Virus record (IMG/VR): IMGVR_UViG_3300037189_016726
Location: 22,751 to 86,750 of that record
Reading direction: 5' to 3' (one strand)
Origin: a virus
DNA length: 64,000 nt
Under the pieces are notes generated by a model. It did not search any database. It was not told the DNA's origin and saw only the letters and a list, made by a program, of their open reading frames with translations. Below are positions 27,194 through 36,298 of this stretch, piece by piece. Both the position numbers and the translations under genes were made by a program. How positions within the stretch are numbered: the first letter of the stretch is position 1; every line of letters begins with the position of its first letter.

Positions 27194-27714
27194 AGATTCC
27201 TCAATTGACTAATGGTTGGTTTCTTACCTGTATTATAGCTCTGAGTCGCTCTGGTTTCAAGTTTTTTTTCTTCAACTCGTTGCTCAAGATCAACTATTAC
27301 TTTATTTTTCTTATCGTCTATTATCTTTTGATGTTTGGCTATTACTTTTTCAGCTTCTGGATTTATTTTATACCCTCTTCCATTTTGGATTCCGATAACT
27401 AATAGTCTATCAAAATCCTTTGATTTGATAGCTGATAATATAGCTTCTTCGCTATATTTCTTTTTAAGCTGAACTGCTGCGCCGTGTTGCTTTTTCCAAA
27501 GCCAATGCAAAGGATCACCCTTTGTCCAAAATTTGTAAGATGGCTTACCTTCGTTTAACTTTTCGGATCTTCTCAATACTATAAATTCAGCAACGTAAGC
27601 TTCAAAAGTACAATGTTCACCAGTATGTATATGTTTGTATTTATGTGTTTCTGACCATTCTTTTTGGTAATCTTTATTGAATAGCTCTGGTTTGTTTGGT
27701 TTCTTCTTTGTCAT
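27190..27714 (-). CDS. Unknown basic protein upstream of recA
   Basis: The 174-residue protein is very lysine-rich. It contains an aromatic segment KPSYKFWTKGDPLHWLWKK, suggestive of nucleic-acid binding, and a long C-terminal charged helix with coiled-coil character (VIVDLEQRVEEKKLET). It overlaps recA by four bases. No catalytic motif or known family is recognised. A DNA-binding role is a guess from charge and context. Confidence 0.6.
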   Translation of the reverse strand: MTKKKPNKPELFNKDYQKEWSETHKYKHIHTGEHCTFEAYVAEFIVLRRSEKLNEGKPSYKFWTKGDPLHWLWKKQHGAAVQLKKKYSEEAILSAIKSKDFDRLLVIGIQNGRGYKINPEAEKVIAKHQKIIDDKKNKVIVDLEQRVEEKKLETRATQSYNTGKKPTISQLRNL

Positions 27715-28120
27715 ATAATATCAATGCTTCCATAAAACATTTGTCAATCGGATCTTCATCTTTTAAATCTTCAATTAGTTCTGGAGTAATCCACATTGTT
27801 TTTTTTACAATGTCTCCATATACTTTACCTATAGTTATAGCTTGTTTAGTACTCTCCCCAAAGGTGCCTTTTAGTGACCTAACCAAGTATACACCATCAA
27901 CATTACTGGTGTCAACTTCAACATAGTGTGATTTATACTGTAATCCCAGCTTATTGACTTTTAATTTTTTTGAGTCACAAATTTTTTTTAATTCCATCCA
28001 ACTATTATGATTTGGTAGATAATATTCTATATCATTAGATAATGACACTCTTATCCATATATTGTATTTATTTTTACGATATTCTTCAAGCCATTGATCA
28101 TGAGATGTTATAAAATTCAT
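27674..28120 (-). CDS. Unknown protein (148 aa)
   Basis: The protein has an aromatic N-terminus (HDQWLEEYRKNKYNIW), a central beta-rich stretch (HYVEVDTSNVDGVYLVRS) and an acidic C-terminus. It overlaps the downstream gene by 41 bases and is separated from the upstream glycosyltransferase by one base. No motif is recognised. The overlap and conserved operon direction support it being a real gene. Confidence 0.6.
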   Translation of the reverse strand: MNFITSHDQWLEEYRKNKYNIWIRVSLSNDIEYYLPNHNSWMELKKICDSKKLKVNKLGLQYKSHYVEVDTSNVDGVYLVRSLKGTFGESTKQAITIGKVYGDIVKKTMWITPELIEDLKDEDPIDKCFMEALILYDKEETKQTRAIQ

Positions 28121-28121
28121 A

Positions 28122-28757
28122 TTATCTAATCACTTTATTTTGTAGGGCATCTTTCAAATATTTTATTCGTTCTTCTCTTGGATAAATACTACATGGGTGA
28201 TAAACTAAATGGCCACTTTTCCAATTATTTCCCGGTGGCCCCCATATTTCTGAACTTGCTGGTAAATTCCACTCCACAGAATTAAATGATCCTACAGGAG
28301 CGATAGTTAACATATTGTCGAGCGCATTGGAATTAATACCAAGCCAACTCTGCCATTGTGCTGGCAAATCTTTCCACTGTTCTTTATAAATAGATATCAA
28401 TTGTAATAAAGTTTTAGTTTGAAGTGTATTTTTCATTACTATTGATCCACAATTTATTTTATTCCAATATACCATTCCTTCTTCACAAACTGTAACATGG
28501 TCGCCAAGACATGGTAAAGTATGAATTGATATATTCATATTTGTTATAATAGCATCGGCATCCAAAGCCCAAACAATATCATATTCATCAAATAAATGAA
28601 TCAAAGCATGTGGACGATTAACAGCGTCCTCATATTTTTGGTTTTTTATTATTAAAGAATAATCATGTTTTAAACAATACTCTAGTTTATTTTGAGTTGT
28701 TAGTTCCGCTATTTCTGATATATTTGAAGAAATACTAGTAAATAATGCTAATTTCAT
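28122..28757 (-). CDS. GT34-like glycosyltransferase
   Basis: The 211-residue protein starts with a GT-A strand (KLALFTSISSN). It has the metal-binding motif DIVWALDADAIITN near residues 60-73, preceded by NRPHALIHLFDEYD, as in the galactosyl/mannosyltransferase GMA12/MNN10 family (GT34). Downstream NCGSIVMKN and the conserved WQSWLG and NALDNM segments fit acceptor binding. It is soluble and isolated from the other sugar genes, lying beside recombination genes. Confidence 0.75.
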   Translation of the reverse strand: MKLALFTSISSNISEIAELTTQNKLEYCLKHDYSLIIKNQKYEDAVNRPHALIHLFDEYDIVWALDADAIITNMNISIHTLPCLGDHVTVCEEGMVYWNKINCGSIVMKNTLQTKTLLQLISIYKEQWKDLPAQWQSWLGINSNALDNMLTIAPVGSFNSVEWNLPASSEIWGPPGNNWKSGHLVYHPCSIYPREERIKYLKDALQNKVIR

Positions 28758-28758
28758 G

Positions 28759-29055
28759 CTATTGTTTTATTTTGGTTACACAAGACATAGTTTTTGTTGG
28801 TAATGGAGATCTCTTTCTTTTTTCATCAATCATTGAAGAAGCATTTTCTGTCATAACCGTTGTTCCATGCTGTCTAGCAAATTGCTCACTAGTTAAGGTT
28901 TTCTTGTTTTTTAAAGCTTTTGCTATGTAGCTTTCTACTGAGGATTGAGGTCTATTCAAATCTACAGCAATAGATTCTACACTTGTGCCAAGTTTAACTT
29001 GAGCATCGACATAAAAAGTTTCAACTTTGCTTAGTGGTCCTTTTTTATTAGCCAT
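28759..29055 (-). CDS. Small HTH-type DNA-binding protein
   Basis: The 98-residue protein has a predicted helix-turn-helix (KLGTSVESIAVDLNRPQSSVESYIAKAL, residues 20-47) and a basic C-terminus ending TKIKQ. Small HTH proteins of this kind occur in many large phages. It overlaps the gene upstream by eight bases. A transcription regulator or chromatin-like role is inferred; the target is unknown. Confidence 0.65.
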   Translation of the reverse strand: MANKKGPLSKVETFYVDAQVKLGTSVESIAVDLNRPQSSVESYIAKALKNKKTLTSEQFARQHGTTVMTENASSMIDEKRKRSPLPTKTMSCVTKIKQ

Positions 29056-29383
29056 TGATAAAACTCCTTTGAGCCTTTGTCATATATAATTTATTACGTG
29101 TTTTTAAATAAGTAACATAGCTTTCAAATGTTTCTTTAGATACATTTTTAAGTTCTGTTCTTAAATATGTTTCCCTGTGTGAATATGGCCCATTAGGATC
29201 ATATGGAACATTATTATGTGTTCGTACAAAATATTTGATCTGGTTTGTGTCTCCTAGATCAATAACGACAGATTTTGCGAAAGCTTTCTTTTCATCTTGA
29301 ATGTCTTGTCCGGTTCTATCAACCATAGAAGTTTCAGATGGTTTTACAAAATCTTCTTTTTTAAATTGTTCAACAAATTTCAT
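29048..29383 (-). CDS. Unknown protein (111 aa)
   Basis: The protein is charged, with a mixed N-terminus and a C-terminal half holding RETYLRTELKN and a helix ending in KAQRSFING. The strand KSVVIDLGDTNQIKYFVRTHNN may be a beta hairpin. No family is recognised. It overlaps both neighbours by four to eight bases in a tight operon with the HTH protein and a zinc-ribbon protein. Confidence 0.6.
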   Translation of the reverse strand: MKFVEQFKKEDFVKPSETSMVDRTGQDIQDEKKAFAKSVVIDLGDTNQIKYFVRTHNNVPYDPNGPYSHRETYLRTELKNVSKETFESYVTYLKTRNKLYMTKAQRSFING

Positions 29384-29742
29384 TTCTTGCCTTCCATAAT
29401 ATATTTCTTTTTCTGAGCGGGAGTCATCTTATTAATTTCTTTGCTCGTTGCTGGCGTGTCAGAACCGAAGGAAGAAAAGTAAGGAGTTTCCTTCTCACTC
29501 TTCTCCTTCGCTTCTGTTTCGATTTCCGACCTTTTATAATGGCCCATATTGGACCAATTTCTATCACCTAACTGTCCTAACGTTTTAACGTCTTTTACTA
29601 AGGTCGCTATCCCACCATATATTACCCGCTGTAGACCATCTTTTCCACATCTTGGACATGTAATTAGAGCATCGTCTTTAATGGATTGTTGAACATCACG
29701 TAGTTCACCTCCACATTTCTCGCAAATATAATCGTACAACAT
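29380..29742 (-). CDS. FmdB-type zinc-ribbon protein
   Basis: The N-terminus (MLYDYICEKCGGEL, then ITCPRCGKDGLQRVIYGG) is the CxxC...CxxC zinc ribbon of the FmdB/regulatory-protein family. A lysine/glutamate-rich tail follows and ends with KMTPAQKKKYIMEGKK. Proteins with this ribbon often regulate or accompany nucleic-acid enzymes. The gene ends by overlapping the next one by four bases and lies ten bases after PhoH. Function beyond metal binding is unknown. Confidence 0.75.
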   Translation of the reverse strand: MLYDYICEKCGGELRDVQQSIKDDALITCPRCGKDGLQRVIYGGIATLVKDVKTLGQLGDRNWSNMGHYKRSEIETEAKEKSEKETPYFSSFGSDTPATSKEINKMTPAQKKKYIMEGKK

Positions 29743-29751
29743 GTATTTTCC

Positions 29752-30450
29752 TTATGATTCTAAAGCCATTAAGACCCTTCCTATTATACCATTTCTCTGG
29801 ATATCTTGGTAATCTAAAGTACAAATTCCTATACCTTGCAATCCGGCAAGTCTTTCGAGACAGTAATATAATCCACTATCTCTATATAGGTCAGTTTGTT
29901 TAGTATCACCATTAATAATTACCTTTGAATTCTCGCCCATTCTTGTAATAAACATCTTGATTTGGTCAAGAGTACAATTCTGAGCTTCGTCAAGAATCAT
30001 ATAGGCATTATGGAAGGTTGCCCCTCTCATGGTTTCTAATGGTTCAAAACGAATTCTTCTAGTATTATAATATAATCCAAATTTATCTCTTCCTAAGAAA
30101 TATTTGAGATTTTCCTCCATTGGAGCTAGATAAGGTTTAATTTTATCATTTAATTCTCCCGGTAATGATCCAATATCTTTACCAGTACATACTAAAGGTC
30201 TAGTAACAATGATAGAGTCAATCTTATCTTTCTGAATATGATCAGAAGCTATACCAGCAGCTATAAAAGACTTGCCAGTACCAGACGGTCCAGTGCAGAA
30301 CGTAACATCGTTTTCTATAATAGATCTGATGTAATCTTTTTGATTCTCCGTTTTGGCGACAAGAACATTGGTTTGAGAAGTTTTTTGCTTCTTACGATTT
30401 TCTTTGTTGGTATTCTTCGATTTGTCGAATTTATTTGCCGCTGCTGCCAA
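29752..30450 (-). CDS. phoH: PhoH-like ATPase
   Basis: The start is TTG 30450, supported by GAGGAG nine bases upstream and the lack of any close ATG. The 232-residue product has Walker A GPSGTGKS (residues 54-61), the family strand SIIVTRPLV, Walker B MILDEAQNCT and IINGDTKQTDL. PhoH proteins are RNA/ATP-binding P-loop proteins common in phages. The start overlaps dut by about 20 bases, so it is translationally linked to nucleotide genes. The exact role in infection is unsettled in the literature. Confidence 0.92.
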   Translation of the reverse strand: MAAAANKFDKSKNTNKENRKKQKTSQTNVLVAKTENQKDYIRSIIENDVTFCTGPSGTGKSFIAAGIASDHIQKDKIDSIIVTRPLVCTGKDIGSLPGELNDKIKPYLAPMEENLKYFLGRDKFGLYYNTRRIRFEPLETMRGATFHNAYMILDEAQNCTLDQIKMFITRMGENSKVIINGDTKQTDLYRDSGLYYCLERLAGLQGIGICTLDYQDIQRNGIIGRVLMALES

Positions 30451-30850
30451 AGCCGTTGTCTCCTCGTTGCGAGGAACCTAGCCCTTCTTGATTAATCATC
30501 ATGACGCGAGGAACCTCTTGGAATATAATCTGCGCGATTCTATCCCCATGATTTATTGATACATTTTCATCTGATGTATTGTATAAACAAACCATGATTT
30601 CTCCTCTATAACCAGAGTCTATAACTCCAGCTAACACATCTATCCCTTGTTTAACAGATAATCCAGATCGTGGCCAGATTAAACCGACCATATTTTCTGG
30701 AATCTCAAGTGCTATCCCCGTTTTGACAGTTTTTCGTTGTTTAGATGGAATTACAGTATCTACAGTTGAGTATAAATCCCATCCAGCATCATTTTCATTT
30801 GCTTTAGTTGGTACTGTGGCACCTACATCTAACAATTTAACATTAATCAT
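30431..30850 (-). CDS. dut: dUTPase
   Basis: All five trimeric dUTPase motifs are visible: NENDAGWDLYS, PRSGLSVKQGIDVLAGVIDSGYRGEI, GDRIAQIIF and the C-terminal RGDNGFGSSG that closes over the substrate. At 139 residues it is the standard length. It converts dUTP to dUMP, the ThyX substrate, and keeps uracil out of DNA. It shares four bases with nrdB and overlaps the phoH start. Confidence 0.95.
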   Translation of the reverse strand: MINVKLLDVGATVPTKANENDAGWDLYSTVDTVIPSKQRKTVKTGIALEIPENMVGLIWPRSGLSVKQGIDVLAGVIDSGYRGEIMVCLYNTSDENVSINHGDRIAQIIFQEVPRVMMINQEGLGSSQRGDNGFGSSGK

Positions 30851-31926
30851 ATGTCTAATCCTCCCAAATCTGTATCCTCAAGATCATTAGTGCTGGCACC
30901 AATTTTATAAGATGTTATTTCATGCTCCTGTGGAGCAACTTGTACAGCTTCACTATTCATCCACGGGTCTGTCCATCCCGCTATTGGATTTTTACAACCT
31001 TTATCGTATGGTAAACCTATATTTTTTCTTCTGGTCATGCAAAGCCAATCTACATATTCAGCCATTACTTTTTCATTTAAACCAATAATAGATCCATCTT
31101 TGAATAAATATTCTGACCAAGCTTTTTCTTCATTTGCTGCTGATTCAAACATCTTTATAGCGTCCTCTTGACATTCTTCTGCTATTTTAACGAATCCTTC
31201 TTCTGGAACAGTATGTAAAATCTTTAGAATTTCTTGAGTATTATACAAATGTAATGCCTCATCTCGTTTAATGAGTTTAATTATATCTGCATTACCAATC
31301 ATTTTCTTATTTTCTGCAAAAGCAAATGCACATATAAATGATACATAAAATCTTACAGCCTCAAGTATATTTACACTAACTAATGTCAAGTATATTTGTT
31401 TCTTGATATCTTTTGTGCTTCCAGATTTTTTTAATTCTCGCAAAGTATTGTATTCTTTTATGGCAACATTAGCTCTTTTTAGAATTTCTTTATCTGTTAA
31501 ACAACTATCTAAAATATCGCTTGGGTTACTATACACATTTTTAATTATGTATGTGTAACTATAGCTATGAATTTGTTCAAAAAACTGCCACACATTCATA
31601 CATGCTTCTAATTCTGGATTAGAAACATATTCTTGCAGCGTTGGAACTCCTCGACAGATAACACTATCCATCATTGTTTGATATTTAAGGTTGGATGTAA
31701 AGATAAATCTCTCGTTGTCTGACATTATATTGTCATTCTTGAAATCATTTCTATCTTTTTTCAATTCGATTTCTTCTGGCCTCCAAAAAAATTCCATCTG
31801 CTTCTTGAATAAATCAAAAAATACTGGATATTTGAATTTGTCATATCTCTGCAAAGATAAATCTTCGCCAAGAAATAAAGGTTGAGATAGATAATCGATA
31901 TTGTTTTTATTCAAAATTGTTTTCAT
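30847..31926 (-). CDS. nrdB: Ribonucleotide reductase class Ia beta subunit
   Basis: The 359-residue protein has the diiron and radical residues of NrdB: NLKYQTMMDSVICRG (metal Asp), ELEACMNVWQFFEQIHSYSYTYI with Glu, His and the radical tyrosine, and KRDEALHLYNTQE with the last ligands. The C-terminus ends acidic for docking to the alpha subunit. It gives the tyrosyl radical for ribonucleotide reduction. An FkbM methyltransferase and a Cys-rich gene separate it from nrdA. It is coupled to dut by four bases. Confidence 0.95.
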   Translation of the reverse strand: MKTILNKNNIDYLSQPLFLGEDLSLQRYDKFKYPVFFDLFKKQMEFFWRPEEIELKKDRNDFKNDNIMSDNERFIFTSNLKYQTMMDSVICRGVPTLQEYVSNPELEACMNVWQFFEQIHSYSYTYIIKNVYSNPSDILDSCLTDKEILKRANVAIKEYNTLRELKKSGSTKDIKKQIYLTLVSVNILEAVRFYVSFICAFAFAENKKMIGNADIIKLIKRDEALHLYNTQEILKILHTVPEEGFVKIAEECQEDAIKMFESAANEEKAWSEYLFKDGSIIGLNEKVMAEYVDWLCMTRRKNIGLPYDKGCKNPIAGWTDPWMNSEAVQVAPQEHEITSYKIGASTNDLEDTDLGGLDI

Positions 31927-32531
31927 GTTGGTGCCCTGCGCATTACTGTGTCTGCCGCGTATTCACTAATTGAGTATCCTAATTTTGTTGCGGTATTTTT
32001 TACTTTAACATATCCTTCTTCTGGATATAGTCCATTATGTTCGAATTGAATTATCTTTGGCAGTGGATATTTATTTAATTCACATTCATTCAAGTAATCT
32101 TCTAATATGACAATATCATGACCCTCTGTGTCTATTTTAAGCATATCCAAAGACTTAACTCTATATTCGTCAATTACGGTAGATAGTCTTACTGTTTTTA
32201 CAGTGTCTTTTTTAACTATATCAGATATTGGTAGATTTCTTTCGTTAAGAACTTTAATAACAAATTCGTGAGGTTTACCAACTGAACTTGATCCAATAAA
32301 CCACCAAGGAAGATCATATTGATCAATAGTTTCTTGAGCAACATAATAAATATCTATTGATCCCTGCTTATTAGATATTGCTACATTTAGTTTTTCAACG
32401 TTTAATCTATTTGGTAGTTGATCTAATAGATGCTTCAAAGGCTCAATTGATATTCCATTAATTGTATCTGATGATTTCTCTATTAAGCTATCAAAATTTG
32501 CTGTTCCGATTTCAATAAAATTATAGTGCAT
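31923..32531 (-). CDS. FkbM-family methyltransferase
   Basis: The 202-residue protein has the FkbM family pattern: NFIEIGTANFDSLIE at the SAM-binding start, NRLNVEKLNVAISNKQGSID and the diagnostic LKIDTEGHDIVIL near residues 128-140. Such enzymes O-methylate sugars or other small molecules. It is inserted between the two ribonucleotide reductase genes and overlaps nrdB by four bases. With many glycosyltransferases in this genome, glycan methylation is a reasonable inference. Confidence 0.85.
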   Translation of the reverse strand: MHYNFIEIGTANFDSLIEKSSDTINGISIEPLKHLLDQLPNRLNVEKLNVAISNKQGSIDIYYVAQETIDQYDLPWWFIGSSSVGKPHEFVIKVLNERNLPISDIVKKDTVKTVRLSTVIDEYRVKSLDMLKIDTEGHDIVILEDYLNECELNKYPLPKIIQFEHNGLYPEEGYVKVKNTATKLGYSISEYAADTVMRRAPT

Positions 32532-32537
32532 ATTTTC

Positions 32538-32945
32538 TTATTTATCCTTAAGTGGACCATTTACAACCCATGCGTCACACGTTCTGGTGCCAGCGCATTT
32601 AAAATCAAATAATTCGCAATAACCCAAATCTGCCAAATCGATAATTTCTTTAGCATCCTCCATCTCTGACGCTAACCCTTTTTGGATACAATTTATCATC
32701 TTTTCTTTAACTATGAATGCCGCACAATTGGAACACCTCATAGTTTTAACTTGATCGATTGACGTTTTAAATTGATCCGCTTTCTTTTTCCAGTATTTTT
32801 TATCATCATTATTTGGATTAGCTGGACCATAGTTTGCAATATCAATAGCGCTTTGTCTATTTTTAAGATTAACTGTAATGTCCTGAGTTGCTGGTGGGCA
32901 TTCTATTTTAGCATCAACTTTATAGATCAGATCAGATTTTTTCAT
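32538..32945 (-). CDS. Cys-rich metal-binding protein
   Basis: I choose ATG 32945 (MKKSDLIYKVDAK), with GAGGA upstream and just after the nrdA stop, over a start that would overlap nrdA. In the resulting 135 residues, cysteines occur at RCSNCAAF, MINCIQ, GYCELFDFKCAG and TRTCDAW. The layout resembles small high-potential iron-sulfur-type proteins, but I cannot prove the cluster. Similar proteins occur beside structural or nucleotide genes of aquatic phages. Its place between nrdA and nrdB might suggest redox support. Confidence 0.6.
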   Translation of the reverse strand: MKKSDLIYKVDAKIECPPATQDITVNLKNRQSAIDIANYGPANPNNDDKKYWKKKADQFKTSIDQVKTMRCSNCAAFIVKEKMINCIQKGLASEMEDAKEIIDLADLGYCELFDFKCAGTRTCDAWVVNGPLKDK

Positions 32946-32955
32946 ATTACGTTCC

Positions 32956-35184
32956 TCATATTGAACAAGATCCAGATTCGCAACCGGAAGATTTTTCTGT
33001 CTGACCGTCGCCATCTGGGGTGTTACAGTAATAAAAATTCTTTACACCATATTTATACCCATAAATTTGATCTTTGATTAAAACGCTCAATGGTATATTA
33101 CCCTCTGGAAAATGAGCATAATTATAGTACAAATTAACACTAATACTCATATCCACAAATTTTTGTAGAATAGCACAAATATTTAGTATTGCCTTGTTAT
33201 TTTCCATTTCCCAAGCTAGTGTATAGTAATTTTTGCGAGATGAATAATTGGGCACCAACTGCTTTAAAACTCCATTCTTAGCCTTTTTGTAAGAAAGTAG
33301 GCTTCTGACAGGTTCAATGCCGTTTGTGCTGTTCTGGATGACGCTAGAGGACTCACAGGGCATTATAGCGGTCAGTGTTGAGTGTCTTAGTCCATGCTGC
33401 TTGATTCTGCTCCTAAGACCCTCCCAATCCATAGTATACTCTGGCTTAACCAGTTCGTCAACTGTTTTTTTGTACCAATCTAAAGGAAGTAATCCTCTAG
33501 AATATTTAGTTTCATTGAATTTATTGCAAGAACCAAGTTCCGCTGCCAAGCGGCATGATTCATTAAGTAAATTCCACTGAATCTTTTCCATTGTTGAGTG
33601 AATTAACGGCAGAGTATCTGGATCATCATACTTTAGCTTGTGCTTGGCTAAGAATCCAGCAAGATTGGTTATTCCTATACCTAGTGATCTACGATTTTTA
33701 GTAAAATTTTCTCCAGCAGCTACCGGATAATCTTGATAATCTATAACTGACTCTAAGGTTCTCACGGCTATCCTGCAAGCACTAGCAATATCATTATCAT
33801 TGTCCAATTCTGTCAGGTTTAACGCCGATAGAATACAAATACCTATTTCACCCTCTTTATCGTCAATAGATTTAATTGGTTTGGTTGGATGAATAATTTC
33901 TTGACATAGATTACTCATATAAACTGGAATATCCCATGATCCATGCTCATTAGCATTGTCTATGTTCATAACATAAATACGTCCAGTTTCAAGTCTTTCT
34001 TTTGTAAAGATTTCCGCTAACTTTCTAGCATTAATCTTTTTCTTCATCTTGATATGTCTAGAGTTCTCATATTTCTCATATAATTTCTTGAAATCTTCAT
34101 TGTTATTCATAGAACTATAAAGACCACAGGTTTCTTCTGGACTAAATAGTGTGATATCCTCATTCTTAATTAGTCGTTCATAGAATAACTTATTGAACTG
34201 AACAGAATAATCTAACTTGCGTACTCTATTATCGTCGGTTCCAGCATTATTCTTGAGGCATACAATATCTTCTATTTCATAGTGCCAAAAAGGAATATGA
34301 ACCGTCGCTGAACCGCCCCTAATGCCATTTTGACTTGTGGCTTTTACAGTAGATTCGAAAATCTTAAGGTAGGGAATTAGTCCAGTATGTATAACTTCTC
34401 CACCGCGAATACTAGCATTTATTGGACGAATGCGACCGATATTTAAACCAATACCAGCACGGCGGGCAGTATATTTGCCAACAGCATGAATGCTAGAAAA
34501 AATAGAATCTAAATCGTCTTCAACGTCAACTAGTACACAGCTAGCGAACTGTTTGATTTTAGTTCTAACGCCAGCCATAATTGGTGTGGGAAGATTGATT
34601 TTAAATGTTGAGAAGCATTCATAAGCATCCTTGACTTCATCAACAACATTGAATAGAGCCATTGCTATTGTGATGTATGCAAACTGTGGAGTTTCATACA
34701 TCTCGCCAGTAGCTCTATTTTTGACGAGATACTTATCTATCATTTGCTGTAGACCAGCGTATGTGTAAAGATAATCTCTATCGTGATCAATGCAGGATTC
34801 TATTTCTTTAATATCTTCCTTTGACCACTTTTCAAATAATGCGGGATCATAAATACCCTTCTCAATATTTGACTTTATATGTTTAGATAGCGATGGAGGA
34901 CTATCATGCTTCTCCCACAAATCTTTCCGTAAAGACATATTCAATAGTCTAGAAGCGACATATTGATAATTGGGTTTTGATGGGGAAGTCAGGTCATTTG
35001 CTGACTTAACAAGAATTTGGTGGATTTCTTTGGTGGTAATGCCATCTCTTAATGAGAGCTTGGCATTCATCTCTATGTCTGACCAAGAAACATTATTGAT
35101 ATCCTTAATCGCCCACTCTACAACCTTATGAATCTTTTCTACTGTATACTTTTCAAAACTTCCATTTCTTTTCTGTACTTGCAT
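32956..35184 (-). CDS. nrdA: Ribonucleotide reductase class Ia alpha subunit
   Basis: The 742-residue protein has an N-terminal ATP-cone (VQKRNGSFEKYTVEKIHKVV). The catalytic SCVLVDVED (C216) and the SNLCQEI motif with the Asn/Cys/Glu active-site set follow. The YY radical-transfer pair is in KNFYYCNT. The C-terminal redox pair reads GCESGSCSI, like E. coli NrdA. It reduces NDPs to dNDPs with NrdB. The ATP-cone implies dATP feedback. No thioredoxin or glutaredoxin gene is visible in the window. Confidence 0.95.
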   Translation of the reverse strand: MQVQKRNGSFEKYTVEKIHKVVEWAIKDINNVSWSDIEMNAKLSLRDGITTKEIHQILVKSANDLTSPSKPNYQYVASRLLNMSLRKDLWEKHDSPPSLSKHIKSNIEKGIYDPALFEKWSKEDIKEIESCIDHDRDYLYTYAGLQQMIDKYLVKNRATGEMYETPQFAYITIAMALFNVVDEVKDAYECFSTFKINLPTPIMAGVRTKIKQFASCVLVDVEDDLDSIFSSIHAVGKYTARRAGIGLNIGRIRPINASIRGGEVIHTGLIPYLKIFESTVKATSQNGIRGGSATVHIPFWHYEIEDIVCLKNNAGTDDNRVRKLDYSVQFNKLFYERLIKNEDITLFSPEETCGLYSSMNNNEDFKKLYEKYENSRHIKMKKKINARKLAEIFTKERLETGRIYVMNIDNANEHGSWDIPVYMSNLCQEIIHPTKPIKSIDDKEGEIGICILSALNLTELDNDNDIASACRIAVRTLESVIDYQDYPVAAGENFTKNRRSLGIGITNLAGFLAKHKLKYDDPDTLPLIHSTMEKIQWNLLNESCRLAAELGSCNKFNETKYSRGLLPLDWYKKTVDELVKPEYTMDWEGLRSRIKQHGLRHSTLTAIMPCESSSVIQNSTNGIEPVRSLLSYKKAKNGVLKQLVPNYSSRKNYYTLAWEMENNKAILNICAILQKFVDMSISVNLYYNYAHFPEGNIPLSVLIKDQIYGYKYGVKNFYYCNTPDGDGQTEKSSGCESGSCSI

Positions 35185-35211
35185 GTTATTCCTGTTTTAA
35201 ATTAAGTCAAT

Positions 35212-35841
35212 CTAGCTGTTCCACCAATGATTCAAAATTTTTGTAACTATCCAATTAATAATGATGGGTAAAAGAACATTTATTATCAGAATAGTTAGTA
35301 TAACTGATCCACAAACAATTTCTTTGTCATTTTTTGCGTTTTCTAAGATAAAATCATAGCATTGTTTTCTAAGTTTTTTCTTTTCGCTTCGTGTTGCATT
35401 TTTAATGTCTCGTTCTGAACTGACTATTGTAGCCCATTCGCCACCATATTGCAAGCATCGTTTAGCGATTTTTCTTCTACTGTCATCTTGATATTCCAAG
35501 TTGATATCATTAGCAATACCGATTAAATATGAATCATCGTTTGATCCAAATTTTAATGTTCCAGTATAGTCAAACTTTATATCTGGAAAATGTTTGATTT
35601 TTATTACGCCACCATCTTTTCCAAGCGTCATTCCTATAATATTTAGATTGAACTTGATAAATTTTTCAATAGTAGCTATTGGTAGATTATTGTTAAAGTT
35701 GATATCAACAGAGTCATTTTTATTGATTACCGAAACATCTATTGGAGATGGACATTGAACAGACATTGTTCCCATCTTATAGCCGGATGAAGAAAAAATG
35801 CTAATCAGAATATCTTTTATTTTACTTATATCGTAATTCAT
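35212..35841 (-). CDS. Unknown protein with C-terminal membrane anchor
   Basis: The 209-residue protein has a beta-rich domain in the first 120 residues, a charged helical region (RSEKKKLRKQCYDF) and one strong hydrophobic helix (GSVILTILIINVLLPIIINWIV, about residues 177-198). It is probably a tail-anchored inner-membrane protein. It is the last of four small membrane or exported genes before nrdA. No family is recognised. Confidence 0.6.
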   Translation of the reverse strand: MNYDISKIKDILISIFSSSGYKMGTMSVQCPSPIDVSVINKNDSVDINFNNNLPIATIEKFIKFNLNIIGMTLGKDGGVIKIKHFPDIKFDYTGTLKFGSNDDSYLIGIANDINLEYQDDSRRKIAKRCLQYGGEWATIVSSERDIKNATRSEKKKLRKQCYDFILENAKNDKEIVCGSVILTILIINVLLPIIINWIVTKILNHWWNS

Positions 35842-35847
35842 ATTCTA

Positions 35848-36297
35848 TCATTTCTGTATTAAAGACCAACATAGACCCATAAAGTAATCGCTTATTTTAT
35901 TTTTTTCTTCTTGAGAAAGATCATGGTTATCATCAGATACCAAATCTGATATTAGTTTTGTTAAACCGTCGCCAAATCCATTGTATTTTCCAACTAATTC
36001 CTCTTTAAAAAATGTTTTTCCAGCTAAAGTATAAACGTCATTTACTTGTTGTAAATTTGTATTATAGTCCTTAACTCTTGTTGCGAATTCATAATTGAAA
36101 ATTGCTATTTTTGTTCTGTCTTTTGGGTCGGTGACTAAAGATGCTAATCCTTTTACAGCTTGCATTACTTCTTCGCTTGGTTTTTCAACGTCCAATATTG
36201 CTACTGGTTCTGGAATTATTGGTATGTGAATATTTTTTAGATTTGGTTCAAACAAGCTGTAAGTTATTAAAAGTAAACCGATTAACATGCGTATCAT
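35848..36297 (-). CDS. Small protein with N-terminal signal/anchor
   Basis: The first 16 residues (MIRMLIGLLLITYSLF) are a signal peptide or anchor. The remaining 130 residues are helical and acidic, with the Pro-rich stretch IPIIPEPVAI and a helical end. The product is probably periplasmic. It is spaced six bases from the tail-anchored gene and one base from the next membrane gene. No family is recognised. Confidence 0.6.
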   Translation of the reverse strand: MIRMLIGLLLITYSLFEPNLKNIHIPIIPEPVAILDVEKPSEEVMQAVKGLASLVTDPKDRTKIAIFNYEFATRVKDYNTNLQQVNDVYTLAGKTFFKEELVGKYNGFGDGLTKLISDLVSDDNHDLSQEEKNKISDYFMGLCWSLIQK

Positions 36298-36298
36298 T

